Assembly: GCF_900119155.1 (NCBI RefSeq)
Contig: NZ_FPIR01000003.1
Span: 1-64,000, forward strand
Source: Ruminococcus sp. YE71
Lineage (GTDB): Bacteria > Bacillota > Clostridia > Oscillospirales > Ruminococcaceae
Direction of reading: 5' to 3'
Length of the DNA: 64,000 bases
Shown: one piece after another, positions 16,310 through 25,034 of the stretch
Layout: every line of letters starts with the position of its first letter
How positions within the stretch are numbered: the first letter of the stretch is position 1
Notes under the pieces: model-generated
What the model was told of the DNA's origin: nothing
Seen by the model: the letters and a program-made list of their open reading frames with translations, nothing else
The model's database searches: none
Translations under genes and position numbers: made by a program

Positions 16310-17197
16310 GACTTTTTCCCATATATTTCCCGAAAGGTATCTGTCACCCGCATCGCACAGCACCGTGACTATCACCGAGCCCGACGGCGCTTTTTCAGCC
16401 GTCCTGAGAGCCGCCGCGACGTTTGCGCCCGTGCTCACACCCACCAGCAGCCCCTCGCTCTGAGCGAGCCGCCTTGTCTGGGAGTAAGCCTCCTCGGTTG
16501 TGACCTCGATGCGTTCGTCTTCAAAAGCCGCGTCGTAGAAGCCCTCCGCCGTGATGCCCGTGTAGTGCTTGATGCCCTCGATGCCGTGGAACGGCGAATC
16601 GGGAGTAACAGCTATGGTCCTGATGCGCTCATTGAATTCCTTGAGCTTTTTGGCGCAGCCCATGAAGGTACCGCCCGTTCCCACGCCCGAAACGAAATGG
16701 GTTATCTCGCCCGAGGTCTGGCTTATTATCTCGGCAGCAGTGCCGAAGTAGTGAGCCTTCCAGTTCTCGGGGTTGGTGAACTGATCGGGGTAAAAGTACT
16801 TATCGGGTGCTTCGGAGACTATCCTCTGCGCCTCTGAATAAGCTCCCTCGTTCCCCTCAAGAGCACTCGTGAGGATTATCCTCGCGCCGTAAGCCCTCAT
16901 CATCTTTATCCGTTCCTGCGATGCGTTTTCGGGGATGCACAGCGCCACCTCGTACCCCAAAGCCGCGCCTATCCTTGCGAGCGCGATCCCCGTGTTTCCG
17001 CTGGTAGCGTCGATTATCGTCATTCCCTTTTTAAGAGCGCCGCTGCGTATCCCCGCAGCGATCATAGCTGTTGCAGCCCTGTCTTTGACCGAGCCGCTGA
17101 TATTCAAGAATTCAGCCTTTCCGTAGATCCTTACGTCCTTTGGGACGTTCTCCCCTTTCAGCCGAAGCAAGGGGGTGTTTCCGATCAGATCGAGCAA
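16307..17197 (-). CDS. cysK: Cysteine synthase (CysK/CysM family), first copy
   Basis: The 296-residue PLP beta-synthase starts LLDLIGNTPLLRL, with PLP Lys38 in NISGSVKDRAA, the phosphate-binding loop TSGNTGIA and SGVGTGGT. It joins O-acetylserine (or phosphoserine) with sulfide or a carrier thiocarboxylate. The start is a TTG at 17197 with AAAAGGAGG 7 nt upstream; ATGs further upstream lie in the operator region and lack ribosome sites. It differs clearly from the second copy at 28812. Position directly before the carrier-E1-rhodanese fusion hints at a CysM-like, carrier-dependent enzyme. The stop codon lies in a palindromic repeat. Confidence 0.88.
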   Translation of the reverse strand: MLDLIGNTPLLRLKGENVPKDVRIYGKAEFLNISGSVKDRAATAMIAAGIRSGALKKGMTIIDATSGNTGIALARIGAALGYEVALCIPENASQERIKMMRAYGARIILTSALEGNEGAYSEAQRIVSEAPDKYFYPDQFTNPENWKAHYFGTAAEIISQTSGEITHFVSGVGTGGTFMGCAKKLKEFNERIRTIAVTPDSPFHGIEGIKHYTGITAEGFYDAAFEDERIEVTTEEAYSQTRRLAQSEGLLVGVSTGANVAAALRTAEKAPSGSVIVTVLCDAGDRYLSGNIWEKV

Positions 17198-17229
17198 AGC
17201 AGAGCCTCCTTTTCGCGTTACATGATACA

Positions 17230-17279
17230 TAATTCCTATAGGATAACTATATTTTATCACTAATATCCTATAAAGTCAA
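17230..17279 (-). promoter_or_regulatory. Promoter and operator of the cysK-carrier-encapsulin-metY operon
   Basis: On the minus strand TTGACT (17274-17279) and TAAAAT (17251-17256) are 17 nt apart. Directly downstream lies the near-palindrome TTATCCTATAGGAATTA (17230-17246), and a partial copy, TATAGGATA, sits in the promoter spacer. A related box, TAATTC-N5-GAATTA, follows the sulfate-uptake promoter. An Rrf2/CymR-type cysteine repressor would suit such sites, but no regulator is identified here. Confidence 0.65.
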
Positions 17280-17343
17280 TATGTTTTAACGCACTTTGAT
17301 TTGTATGCACAATAAACGCACGGAGATCTCTGCCATGATTTGG

Positions 17344-18288
17344 TTATATTATATAAAACCAAGAAGTATCCTCTTCGATATTGACCCTCTCAACAGGGTG
17401 CGAAGCGTCGTAATTGAACCTGAGTTCCTGATTCTTGACGCTCACCTTGGCACCATCGGGCACCGAATGGGTGATGAACGCGTTACCTCCGATAACAACG
17501 TCCTTGCCGATGACGGTGTTTCCGCCGAGTATCGACGCACCCGAGTAGATGGTGACATTATCCTCGATGGTGGGGTGGCGCTTCTTGCTCTTTAGAGCCT
17601 GTCCGCCCCTCGTTGAAAGGGCACCCAGCGTCACGCCCTGATAGATCTTTACGTTATTTCCGATGACGGTTGTCTCGCCGATAACGATGCCCGTGCCGTG
17701 GTCGATGAAGAAATACTTGCCGATGGTGGCACCGGGGTGGATGTCGATGCCCGTTTCGTTGTGGGCATACTCGGTCATCATTCTCGGGATTATCGGCACG
17801 TTCAGCAGGAACAGCTCGTGGGCTATCCTGTTGACCAGTATAGCGAACAGACCGGGGTAGGAATAGATTATCTCGTCCTCGCTGTACGCCGCAGGGTCGC
17901 CGTCGAACGCCGCCTGAACGTCGGTGAGGATGTATTCGCGGATGGTGCGCAGGCGCTTGATGAACGCCAGCGAGATCTCGCGTGCCTTGTCCAGCACCTC
18001 GGAATTGTCAGTCTCGCCGTCGTCGAGGACGATGGTTATCTGCTTTGTCAGCTTGAAGATAACGTCCTCGATCAGCATGGAGAGGTTGTTTTTCAGCGTG
18101 TAGACCTTGATAGATCTGTTTCTGAAATACCCGGGGAAAATGATCTTCCTCAGGCTTCCGAGGATATCGATGATGACTTCTTTGTCGGGATGGTTGAAGA
18201 TCCTGAGCTCTTCACCGCTTTTTTCATTTTCATAATCGTCCAGCAGATCGTTAACGATACCGCTGACAGTCTGTTCAAAAGTGCTCAT
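17344..18288 (-). CDS. cysE: Serine O-acetyltransferase (CysE/EpsC type)
   Basis: The 314-residue enzyme makes O-acetylserine from serine and acetyl-CoA for cysteine synthase. The C-terminal left-handed beta-helix of hexapeptide repeats includes GIDIHPGATIGKYFFIDHGTG, GETTVIGNNVKIYQGVTLGA and HPTIEDNVTIYSGASILG, with catalytic His in DHGTG. The long N-terminal helical domain places it with EpsC/SrpH forms. ATG at 18288 has AGGAGAGGT 8 nt upstream; a longer frame would begin inside the promoter and is rejected. Upstream lies a perfect 33-bp operator. A srpH-like gene near srpI is known from Synechococcus, which supports linkage to the encapsulin. Confidence 0.93.
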   Translation of the reverse strand: MSTFEQTVSGIVNDLLDDYENEKSGEELRIFNHPDKEVIIDILGSLRKIIFPGYFRNRSIKVYTLKNNLSMLIEDVIFKLTKQITIVLDDGETDNSEVLDKAREISLAFIKRLRTIREYILTDVQAAFDGDPAAYSEDEIIYSYPGLFAILVNRIAHELFLLNVPIIPRMMTEYAHNETGIDIHPGATIGKYFFIDHGTGIVIGETTVIGNNVKIYQGVTLGALSTRGGQALKSKKRHPTIEDNVTIYSGASILGGNTVIGKDVVIGGNAFITHSVPDGAKVSVKNQELRFNYDASHPVERVNIEEDTSWFYII

Positions 18289-18308
18289 ACAGAAACCTCT
18301 CCTCATAC

Positions 18309-18370
18309 ATACTAAGTTGATATTCCATATCAACTTAGTATAGTATATCACAAACATTAATAAAAGTCAA
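18309..18370 (-). promoter_or_regulatory. cysE promoter with perfect 33-bp palindromic operator
   Basis: TTGACT (18365-18370) and TATACT (18342-18347) are 17 nt apart on the minus strand. Immediately after the -10 lies a perfect inverted repeat: ATACTAAGTTGATAT (18309-18323), three bases, then its exact complement (18327-18341). It would cover the transcription start, a classic repressor position. A weaker copy of the core (ATATGGGATATTGAC) overlaps the -35. Confidence 0.75.
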
Positions 18371-18444
18371 TATCCCATATAATAATTTTCATGTGTTTGG
18401 AAAACAAATTGAACTAAATTATATCAGGTGGCATTCCCGAACGC

Positions 18445-20124
18445 TCACTTGCCGAAAATAATATTTCTGTAAGTGCCGAATCTCAGCCACTTCTCAAAGA
18501 ATTTGTGGGAACCGTCGGTCTTGCGGTATTCGCCGATAAACTCGGAAAAGCTCTCCGCCGAATCAACAAGCGCCTCAAAACCTCTGCCGTTGACCACGGG
18601 CTGCCCCGTGTAAACATACTCGTCAAGAGGTCTTATGGCGGTGATGATGCTGTCTCTTATCTCCACCGAAACGCTGTCCCTCAGCACGATTATGTCGAAG
18701 CTGTCGGGATAATGGTAGCTCTCGCCCTTGACGGGTATCCTGTCACCGACCGTGTAGGTCCTGCCCACCGTCCTGTATTTCAGCACTCCGAAGCTCTCGG
18801 GCGAATAGCAGAATTCCTCGAAGATATCACCGCGGGCTTCAAGTCCATTGAAGCTGAACGACGCTCTGTTGGAGAACTCGCCCGACTTCTCGTGAAGCTC
18901 CTTTACGACGCCGCAGGCCGAGGTCATGTTGGTCACTCTGTCGATGAGTATCAGCTCGCCGAGGGTGCGGTGGTACTCGAATTTGTCGGCAGGAACAGGC
19001 TCGGAAGTCACGATGTCAACGACCGCGAGGACATTCTTACCCACCGTCTGACCGCGCAGCTTTTCACCGCTGTTCACGTCGATCGAATACTTCACCTCCG
19101 AGACCACACCCGTGATGGTCTTCGTACCCAGCTTTATCAGATATTCCTCGCCGACCTTCAGCTCGTCGTCCGACATCCACAGAAGCGAGACGGTCAGCCG
19201 TTTGTAGACCGCAAGGTCTGTTCCGCTGACCAGCACGCTTCCGCGTGAAACGTCCACCTCACGGTCAAGACAGATCGTCACAGGCTGACCCTTTTCGGCG
19301 CTGCCGCTCTGCCTGTCGCCCACGAGGAGCTCCTTCACCCTGACCTTTTCTCTGCCGGGGAGTATCGTCAGTTCGTCCCCGACGCTGACCTTACCCGATT
19401 CGACCTGCCCCTGGAAACCTCTGAAGGTGTGGTTCGGGCGGCAGACCCTCTGCACGGGCAGGTAGAACCCCTGCTCGTCGTCGTCCTTTATCTCGACCCT
19501 TTCGAGGTACTCCAGCAGGGTCTCTCCACGATACCACGGCATCCTCTCCGAATGAACCGTCACATTGTCGCCTGCGGTCGCCGAAAGGGGGATGACCTTG
19601 ATGTCGTGGAGATGGAGCTCGCTTTTCAGCTTGCCGATCTGCCCTTCTATCTCGCCGAAGCGCTCCTGACTGTAGTCCGCCAGATCCATCTTGTTCACCG
19701 CAAAGACAAAGTGCCTTATGCCCATGAGCTTGCATATCCTTGCGTGCCTGCGGGTCTGCACCAGCACACCCTGCGAAGCGTCGATGAGTATGACCGCAAG
19801 CTCCGCGAAGCTCGCGCCTACCGCCATGTTTCTGGTGTATTCCTCGTGACCGGGGGTGTCCGCGACGATGAAACTGCGGTTGTCGGTGGTGAAGTAGCGG
19901 TAAGCCACGTCGATCGTTATCCCCTGCTCACGCTCTGCCATGAGCCCGTCCAGCAGCAGCGAATAATCTATCTCGCCCTCGCGGCTGCCGACCTTGCTGT
20001 CAAGCTCCAGTGCCTTTTCCTGATCGGCGTAGATTAGCTTCGCATCATAGAGGATATGCCCTATGAGCGTGCTTTTTCCGTCGTCAACGCTGCCGCAGGT
20101 AATGAATTTCAGAAGTCCCTTCAT
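18445..20124 (-). CDS. cysN: Sulfate adenylyltransferase large subunit (CysN), GTPase
   Basis: The 559-residue regulatory GTPase of ATP sulfurylase couples GTP hydrolysis to APS formation with CysD. The GTPase domain shows GSVDDGKST (P-loop), DTPGHEEYTRNM and NKMDLADYSQ; EF-Tu-like domains 2 and 3 follow up to about residue 420. A further ~130 residues at the C-terminus (to FGTYRNIIFGK) are not an APS kinase, as no second P-loop is present; I do not recognise their role. The start overlaps the cysD stop by 1 nt. It is the last gene of the sulfate operon, with no obvious terminator before the cysE promoter. Confidence 0.94.
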   Translation of the reverse strand: MKGLLKFITCGSVDDGKSTLIGHILYDAKLIYADQEKALELDSKVGSREGEIDYSLLLDGLMAEREQGITIDVAYRYFTTDNRSFIVADTPGHEEYTRNMAVGASFAELAVILIDASQGVLVQTRRHARICKLMGIRHFVFAVNKMDLADYSQERFGEIEGQIGKLKSELHLHDIKVIPLSATAGDNVTVHSERMPWYRGETLLEYLERVEIKDDDEQGFYLPVQRVCRPNHTFRGFQGQVESGKVSVGDELTILPGREKVRVKELLVGDRQSGSAEKGQPVTICLDREVDVSRGSVLVSGTDLAVYKRLTVSLLWMSDDELKVGEEYLIKLGTKTITGVVSEVKYSIDVNSGEKLRGQTVGKNVLAVVDIVTSEPVPADKFEYHRTLGELILIDRVTNMTSACGVVKELHEKSGEFSNRASFSFNGLEARGDIFEEFCYSPESFGVLKYRTVGRTYTVGDRIPVKGESYHYPDSFDIIVLRDSVSVEIRDSIITAIRPLDEYVYTGQPVVNGRGFEALVDSAESFSEFIGEYRKTDGSHKFFEKWLRFGTYRNIIFGK

Positions 20125-21023
20125 CAGAAATACCCCTCTCTCTTACGTCTTTCCATGCTTCCCGCAGCCTCATTGTCGATCACTCGCGAAGTGCGTTCCG
20201 AGGACACCGCGCTGAGCGTTTCCTCGATGATCTCGTCAAGTGTTGACGCTGTCGATTCGATGCCTCCTGTAAGAGGATAGCAGCCGAGCGTGCGGAACCT
20301 CACCGACTTTATCACAGGGACTTCGCCCTCGTGAAGCAGCAGACGGTCGTCGTCCACCATGATGATATTCCCGTCACGCTCGACAACGGGGCGTTCGGCA
20401 GCAAAATAAAGCGGCACGATCGGTATGTTCTCGCGCTGGATATACTGCCAGATATCCTTTTCCGTCCAGTTGGATATCGGGAACACTCTGATGCTCTCGC
20501 CCTTGTTGATCTTCGTGTTGTAAAGCTTCCACATTTCGGGTCTCTGATTTTTCGGATCCCATGCGTGAGCGCTGTTTCTGAATGAGAAGATGCGTTCCTT
20601 TGCTCGTGACTTTTCCTCGTCACGCCTACCGCCGCCGAACGCCGCGGTGAAGCCGTATTTGTTCAGCGCCTGCTTGAGCGCCTGAGTTTTCATGATGTCG
20701 GTGTATGCAGCGCCGTGCTCGAAGGGATTTATCCCCTGCCTTACGCCCTCCTCGTTGGTGTAGACCAGCATTTCGATTCCGAGCCTTTCCGCCTCGTCGT
20801 CACGGAATTTTATCATGTCCTTAAACTTCCATGTGGTGTCGATATGAAGAAAAGGGAACGGCGGTTTTTCGGGATAAAAGGCTTTCATCGCAAGATGCAG
20901 CATCACCGAGCTGTCCTTGCCGATAGAGTACAGCATCACGGGACGCTCGCATTCCGCAGCCACCTCTCTTATAATGTATATCGCTTCCGCTTCAAGCTCA
21001 TCCAGATGCGACAGCTCACTCAT
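20124..21023 (-). CDS. cysD: Sulfate adenylyltransferase small subunit (CysD)
   Basis: The 299-residue catalytic subunit of ATP sulfurylase makes APS from sulfate and ATP. The PP-loop [18 protein letters not shown] near residue 32-49 marks the PAPS-reductase-like fold; [21 protein letters not shown] and [15 protein letters not shown] are standard CysD segments. It sits between aprB and cysN with 13 nt and 1-nt overlap spacing. Together with CysN it feeds the AprAB-type reductase encoded upstream in the same operon. Confidence 0.96.
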   Translation of the reverse strand: MSELSHLDELEAEAIYIIREVAAECERPVMLYSIGKDSSVMLHLAMKAFYPEKPPFPFLHIDTTWKFKDMIKFRDDEAERLGIEMLVYTNEEGVRQGINPFEHGAAYTDIMKTQALKQALNKYGFTAAFGGGRRDEEKSRAKERIFSFRNSAHAWDPKNQRPEMWKLYNTKINKGESIRVFPISNWTEKDIWQYIQRENIPIVPLYFAAERPVVERDGNIIMVDDDRLLLHEGEVPVIKSVRFRTLGCYPLTGGIESTASTLDEIIEETLSAVSSERTSRVIDNEAAGSMERRKREGYF

Positions 21024-21036
21024 TTACAATTTCCTC

Positions 21037-21351
21037 CTAATACTTATTGGATTCTCTTCGGTCGATGTCTATCTCCGTCCTGCTTCCGTCGGGTCTGTCG
21101 ATGACCCATCTGAGGATATCACCGTCGGGCTCGGTGTGAACAAGACTTCCTGCTCCGCCGATATCCGCGCCAAGATAGAACCTTATGGCATATACAGGGC
21201 ATTCCTTTATGCATGAGGTGCAGCCCCAGCAGTCCTTCGGGTACTTGATGTATGCCTTTCCGTCGTCATTCAGCTTTATCAGCGAGCCTGGACATACCGT
21301 TTTGCAGCGTCCGCAGCCGATGCATTTTTCACTGCTTATCGCTATGCTCAT
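21037..21351 (-). CDS. aprB: Adenylylsulfate reductase beta subunit (AprB-like ferredoxin)
   Basis: The 104-residue iron-sulfur protein has two [4Fe-4S] motifs (CIGCGRCKTVCPGS and CWGCTSCIKECPV) and an AprB-type C-terminus (GSLVHTEPDGDILRWVIDRPDG). It should pass electrons to AprA for APS reduction to sulfite and AMP. It is shorter than AprB of sulfate reducers (about 150 residues), lacking their C-terminal tail. ATG at 21351 is preceded by GGGGGTGGGG and overlaps the aprA end by 23 nt; an earlier in-frame start has no ribosome site. Confidence 0.88.
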   Translation of the reverse strand: MSIAISSEKCIGCGRCKTVCPGSLIKLNDDGKAYIKYPKDCWGCTSCIKECPVYAIRFYLGADIGGAGSLVHTEPDGDILRWVIDRPDGSRTEIDIDRRESNKY

Positions 21352-23014
21352 AGACCCCACCCCCTTCGGTGATATCACGGAGGATGATCCTTATCCTGCC
21401 GTCCTCATACACTGAATTGACGAATTTTCTTCCGTAAAGCTCGCTCTTATCGGGATAGTCAAGGTTTTCGGCAAAGCTGTGCCACCTTGTCTCCTTCCTC
21501 GCCCTAAGATGCGCGATGACCGAAAGGCAGACCGTCAGCCGCTCTCTGAGCTCGTAGATGTACATAAGCTCCTGCGTGTCCGAAGCCCTGAGCGTATCCG
21601 AGAGCGTCACCAGCTGACTTATCTTCTGCTCGGCGATATCGAGTTGCTTTTCATTGAAGCGATAGCCCGTCTTTATCCCGCCTGCATAGCTGTCCATGAC
21701 CGTCTGCATGGCTTCCTCAAGCTGTTCGGTGCTGTAAACGGCACCGCCCTCTCCCGTGAATCTCGCTATCTCCGCAAGATGAGCATCGATATCGCTTTCA
21801 CCAATGGCGGACGGACCGTTCTCGGCGATATACCCCACCATCGAAAGAGCCGCGATCTCGCCCTCTGCAAGCGCTCCCGTGACGTACTTCTGGGGACAGC
21901 CGCCTGCCACATCGCCTGCGGCGTACAGACCCTTTACGGTAGTGGCTCTGTGAGTGTCCACCCAGAATCCCGAAGCCGTGTGACCGCCGACGATATACGG
22001 CTCTGTACCCTCGATCTCAACATTCTGCTGCGACGGGGAAAGACCGCTTTCAATCCATTTGAGGGTCTGGGAGGGTGCCATGTTCAGGTAAGCCCTCAGC
22101 AGCGAATCATCCTGCTCTTTTGTGATCCCCTCAGTCCGCAGATAGCAGGGACCTCTGCCATCAGCGTTTTCACGAACGGTACCGTAGACACGCTCGGAGG
22201 TGGTCAGTCCGTACCGGGTCTCATAGATCTCCCCGAGAGAATTCACCTGCTTCGCACCGACTCCCTGCGCAAGAGTTCCCGTGGGGGCTATGGTGTCCTT
22301 GCATCTTAGGGCAATGAAGCGCATCTCAAAGGTCGTCATCTCTGCACCGGCTTTTATGCCCATCGCAAATCCAGCGCCGGTATTGAAGGGCGGATACCAC
22401 ATCTTGTGACGCGAGAACCCGGGATTGTTCGGCTTGTACAGACCTGCCGCACCTCCCGTTGCGATAAGCACCGCCGATGCCTCGATCGCATAGAAAACAT
22501 CATCCTCGATGCCGATGCCGTAGGCACCCGCGACCCTCCCGTCCGACAGGGCAAGATCGGTTATATTCACCCGGTTCAGAACGGTCGTGTTTTTAAGCGT
22601 TCCCACCGCATCCGCAAGCAGGGGCTTGATATTCTCGCCGTTGATCTTGAGATTGCGGTCGCCGCGTGTGACGTACTTTCCGTTTTCGTCCTTTAATATC
22701 ACGAGCCCGAGCTTTTCAAGCCGTTCTGTTACATCGTTGAGTTTTTCGGACATGGTCAGCAGCAGGTCGTCACGGACGATGCCTGCCGCGTCACGTTTGG
22801 CGTAATCAACATAATACTGCGGAGTTTTTCCCTCGGTTATATAGGCGTTGAGGGCGTTCACCCCCGCCGCAAGACACCCCGAACGCTTTATGTGCGCCTT
22901 CTCGCAGATGATGACCTGCGCGTCCGAGTTCTCCGCGATGGTGAGCGCCGCGTAACAGCCTGCCGTACCGCCGCCAATGATAAGTATATCGGTTTTCAGC
23001 CGTCTGGTTTCCAT
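21329..23014 (-). CDS. aprA: Adenylylsulfate reductase alpha subunit (AprA-like flavoprotein)
   Basis: The 561-residue FAD enzyme belongs to the fumarate-reductase/AprA family. It has an N-terminal Rossmann motif IIGGGTAGCYAAL, an internal YKPNNPGFSRHKMWYPPFNTG block and the signature GGHTASGFWVDTHRATTVKGLYAAGDVAGG, which is AprA-like. It reduces APS to sulfite. No CysH-type APS reductase or CysC kinase is seen, so this appears to be the only route from APS. It is about 100 residues shorter than AprA of dissimilatory sulfate reducers; context (CysND, sulfate importer, cysteine synthesis) points to an assimilatory role, as in some clostridia. Confidence 0.9.
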   Translation of the reverse strand: METRRLKTDILIIGGGTAGCYAALTIAENSDAQVIICEKAHIKRSGCLAAGVNALNAYITEGKTPQYYVDYAKRDAAGIVRDDLLLTMSEKLNDVTERLEKLGLVILKDENGKYVTRGDRNLKINGENIKPLLADAVGTLKNTTVLNRVNITDLALSDGRVAGAYGIGIEDDVFYAIEASAVLIATGGAAGLYKPNNPGFSRHKMWYPPFNTGAGFAMGIKAGAEMTTFEMRFIALRCKDTIAPTGTLAQGVGAKQVNSLGEIYETRYGLTTSERVYGTVRENADGRGPCYLRTEGITKEQDDSLLRAYLNMAPSQTLKWIESGLSPSQQNVEIEGTEPYIVGGHTASGFWVDTHRATTVKGLYAAGDVAGGCPQKYVTGALAEGEIAALSMVGYIAENGPSAIGESDIDAHLAEIARFTGEGGAVYSTEQLEEAMQTVMDSYAGGIKTGYRFNEKQLDIAEQKISQLVTLSDTLRASDTQELMYIYELRERLTVCLSVIAHLRARKETRWHSFAENLDYPDKSELYGRKFVNSVYEDGRIRIILRDITEGGGVYEHSDKQ

Positions 23015-23032
23015 ATAGTAAACTCCAATCGG

Positions 23033-24103
23033 TCAGATGACCACAGATTCTTCTCTGAGCGAGCTGTTTTTGAGCAGGTAAGCCTTGTTGTCCTTCGTGA
23101 CGAAGATGCGGTAGATGAACACATCGACCTTTTCTCCCACGCTGACAAGCTCCTGCTCAAGCTCTCTCCTCGCAACAAAATGCGAACCGTGGGATTCAAC
23201 CCCCACTTCGATGTAGTTCCCTCGGAAGGACACCCGCTCGACCGTTGCCTCCTCTGCCGACGACTTGAACTTCTGATACTCGTTTTTCTTGGTCAGCTTT
23301 ACGAACTCGGGACGGACTATCGCCTTGTCGATGCTGCCCACAGGTTCAAAGCACTTGAACTGCCTGTAGTCCTCAAGATACCCCGTCTGCCCGAAGAACG
23401 CGGCGGTGAATGCCGTCTGAGGGTCGCGGTAGATCTCGATGGGCGTGCCCATCTGCTCGATCCTGCCGTTGTTGGTGATGATTATCTCGTCGGCGACCTC
23501 GATCGCCTCATCCTGATCGTGAGTTACAAAAATGCTGGTGATGCCGAGTTTTTCGATTATCTGCTTTAGCCAGCTGCGCAGTTCCTGTCTGACCTTTGCG
23601 TCAATCGCGGCAAAGGGCTCATCCAGCAGGAGCAGATAGGGATTCGGGGCAAGCGCCCTTGCGAAAGCCACTCGCTGTCTCTGACCGCCCGACAGCTGAC
23701 TGGGGTACCTGCTTCCGAGTCCTGCAAGACCCACCAGTTCGAGAAGCTCGTTGACGCGGGTCTGGATATACTTTTTGTCCTTCTGTGCGTAAGGCCCGTA
23801 TTTCAGCCCGAACGCCACGTTATCGAACACCGTCATATACCGAAACAGCGCGTAATTCTGGAACACGAAGCCTATCCCCCGCTTGCTTGCGGGGATGCCG
23901 TTGACCACCTTGCCGTCGATGATGATATCGCCGCTGTCGGGGGTCTCAAGACCTGCTATCATCCTCAGGATGGTCGTTTTTCCGCTTCCCGAGGGACCCA
24001 GCAGACCGATGAGCTTTCCCTTTTCGATGCCGAAGCTGACATCATCCGAGGCCTTGAAATCGCCGTAGCTTTTGTTAATGTTTTTCAGCTCTACATATGC
24101 CAT
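23033..24103 (-). CDS. cysA: Sulfate ABC transporter ATPase (CysA)
   Basis: The 356-residue ATPase energises sulfate import through CysT and CysW. Walker A is LLGPSGSGKTT near residue 35, the Q-loop is FVFQNYALF, the ABC signature LSGGQRQRVAFARAL and Walker B LLLLDEPFAAID. A C-terminal TOBE-like region of about 110 residues follows. The gene is 3 nt after cysW and 18 nt before aprA. Confidence 0.95.
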   Translation of the reverse strand: MAYVELKNINKSYGDFKASDDVSFGIEKGKLIGLLGPSGSGKTTILRMIAGLETPDSGDIIIDGKVVNGIPASKRGIGFVFQNYALFRYMTVFDNVAFGLKYGPYAQKDKKYIQTRVNELLELVGLAGLGSRYPSQLSGGQRQRVAFARALAPNPYLLLLDEPFAAIDAKVRQELRSWLKQIIEKLGITSIFVTHDQDEAIEVADEIIITNNGRIEQMGTPIEIYRDPQTAFTAAFFGQTGYLEDYRQFKCFEPVGSIDKAIVRPEFVKLTKKNEYQKFKSSAEEATVERVSFRGNYIEVGVESHGSHFVARRELEQELVSVGEKVDVFIYRIFVTKDNKAYLLKNSSLREESVVI

Positions 24104-24106
24104 AAA

Positions 24107-25033
24107 TCAGACACCTCCCGATCCGGTCTTTGCGTTATGCTCGAAGATATTTCTTGCAACGAGGATGACCACCGCCATTATCACCAGTATCGAAGATACC
24201 GCGAATGCAGGCACCCATTCAAATCCCTGGAACAGCACCTCGACATACAGCGGAAGTGTGTTGGTCTTTCCTCTAAGATGCCCCGAGAGCACCGATACCG
24301 CGCCGAATTCTCCCATCGCTCTTGCGGTACACAGCACCACTCCGTAGAGAAACGCCCACTTGATATGCGGGAACGTCACCTTCGTGAAGATCGACCAGCC
24401 GCTCGCACCCATCAGTGCGGCAGCTTCCTCCTCATCTGTACCCTGCGCTTCGAGCACGGGTATCAGCTCCCTCGAAATGAACGGGAAGGTCACGAAGACC
24501 GTCGCTAAGATAACTCCGGGTACTGCATAGACGATCTGTATCCCGGCGTCCTTCAGATAAGGGTACAGAAAACTCTGCCTGCCGAACACCAGCACAAAGA
24601 TAAGTCCTGCGATTATAGGAGATACCGTGACGGGGATGTCGATGAGCGTTGTGAGCAGCTTCTTTCCCTTGAAATGGAACTTCGTTATCGCCCACGCGGC
24701 GAACAGCCCGAATACCGTGTTTATCGCAAGTGCCGAGAAGGTCGCAAGAAGCGTGAGCATTATCGCGCTCTTGGTATACTCATCAGTGACGGCAGCCTGA
24801 TACGCTGCCCAGCCCTGCTTTAATGCTTCCTTGATGACCGTCGCCAGCGGCAGTATCATCATGACGAAAATGAACAGAAAGCTCAGCCCGATGAGAAATA
24901 ACCTTACTGCCTTTGAACCTGCGCCGTCCTCATGGATAAGGTCGGGGCGTGCTGTCCGTGCGCTGTCGGACGATGATGTCCTGCGCTTTTTTTCGGGTCT
25001 CTGCTTTACGGGGGATAAAACCGCTTCTGCCAT
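24107..25033 (-). CDS. cysW: Sulfate ABC transporter permease (CysW)
   Basis: The 308-residue inner-membrane permease has six predicted transmembrane segments and the cytoplasmic EAA loop (EEEAAALMGASGWSIFTKVTFPHIKW) that contacts CysA. The first ~40 residues are a basic, Ser-rich cytoplasmic extension (KKRRTSSSDSARTAR), longer than usual. The ATG at 25033 has AAAGGAGG 8 nt upstream, which supports keeping that extension. One nt separates it from cysT. Confidence 0.94.
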   Translation of the reverse strand: MAEAVLSPVKQRPEKKRRTSSSDSARTARPDLIHEDGAGSKAVRLFLIGLSFLFIFVMMILPLATVIKEALKQGWAAYQAAVTDEYTKSAIMLTLLATFSALAINTVFGLFAAWAITKFHFKGKKLLTTLIDIPVTVSPIIAGLIFVLVFGRQSFLYPYLKDAGIQIVYAVPGVILATVFVTFPFISRELIPVLEAQGTDEEEAAALMGASGWSIFTKVTFPHIKWAFLYGVVLCTARAMGEFGAVSVLSGHLRGKTNTLPLYVEVLFQGFEWVPAFAVSSILVIMAVVILVARNIFEHNAKTGSGGV

Positions 25034-25034
25034 A

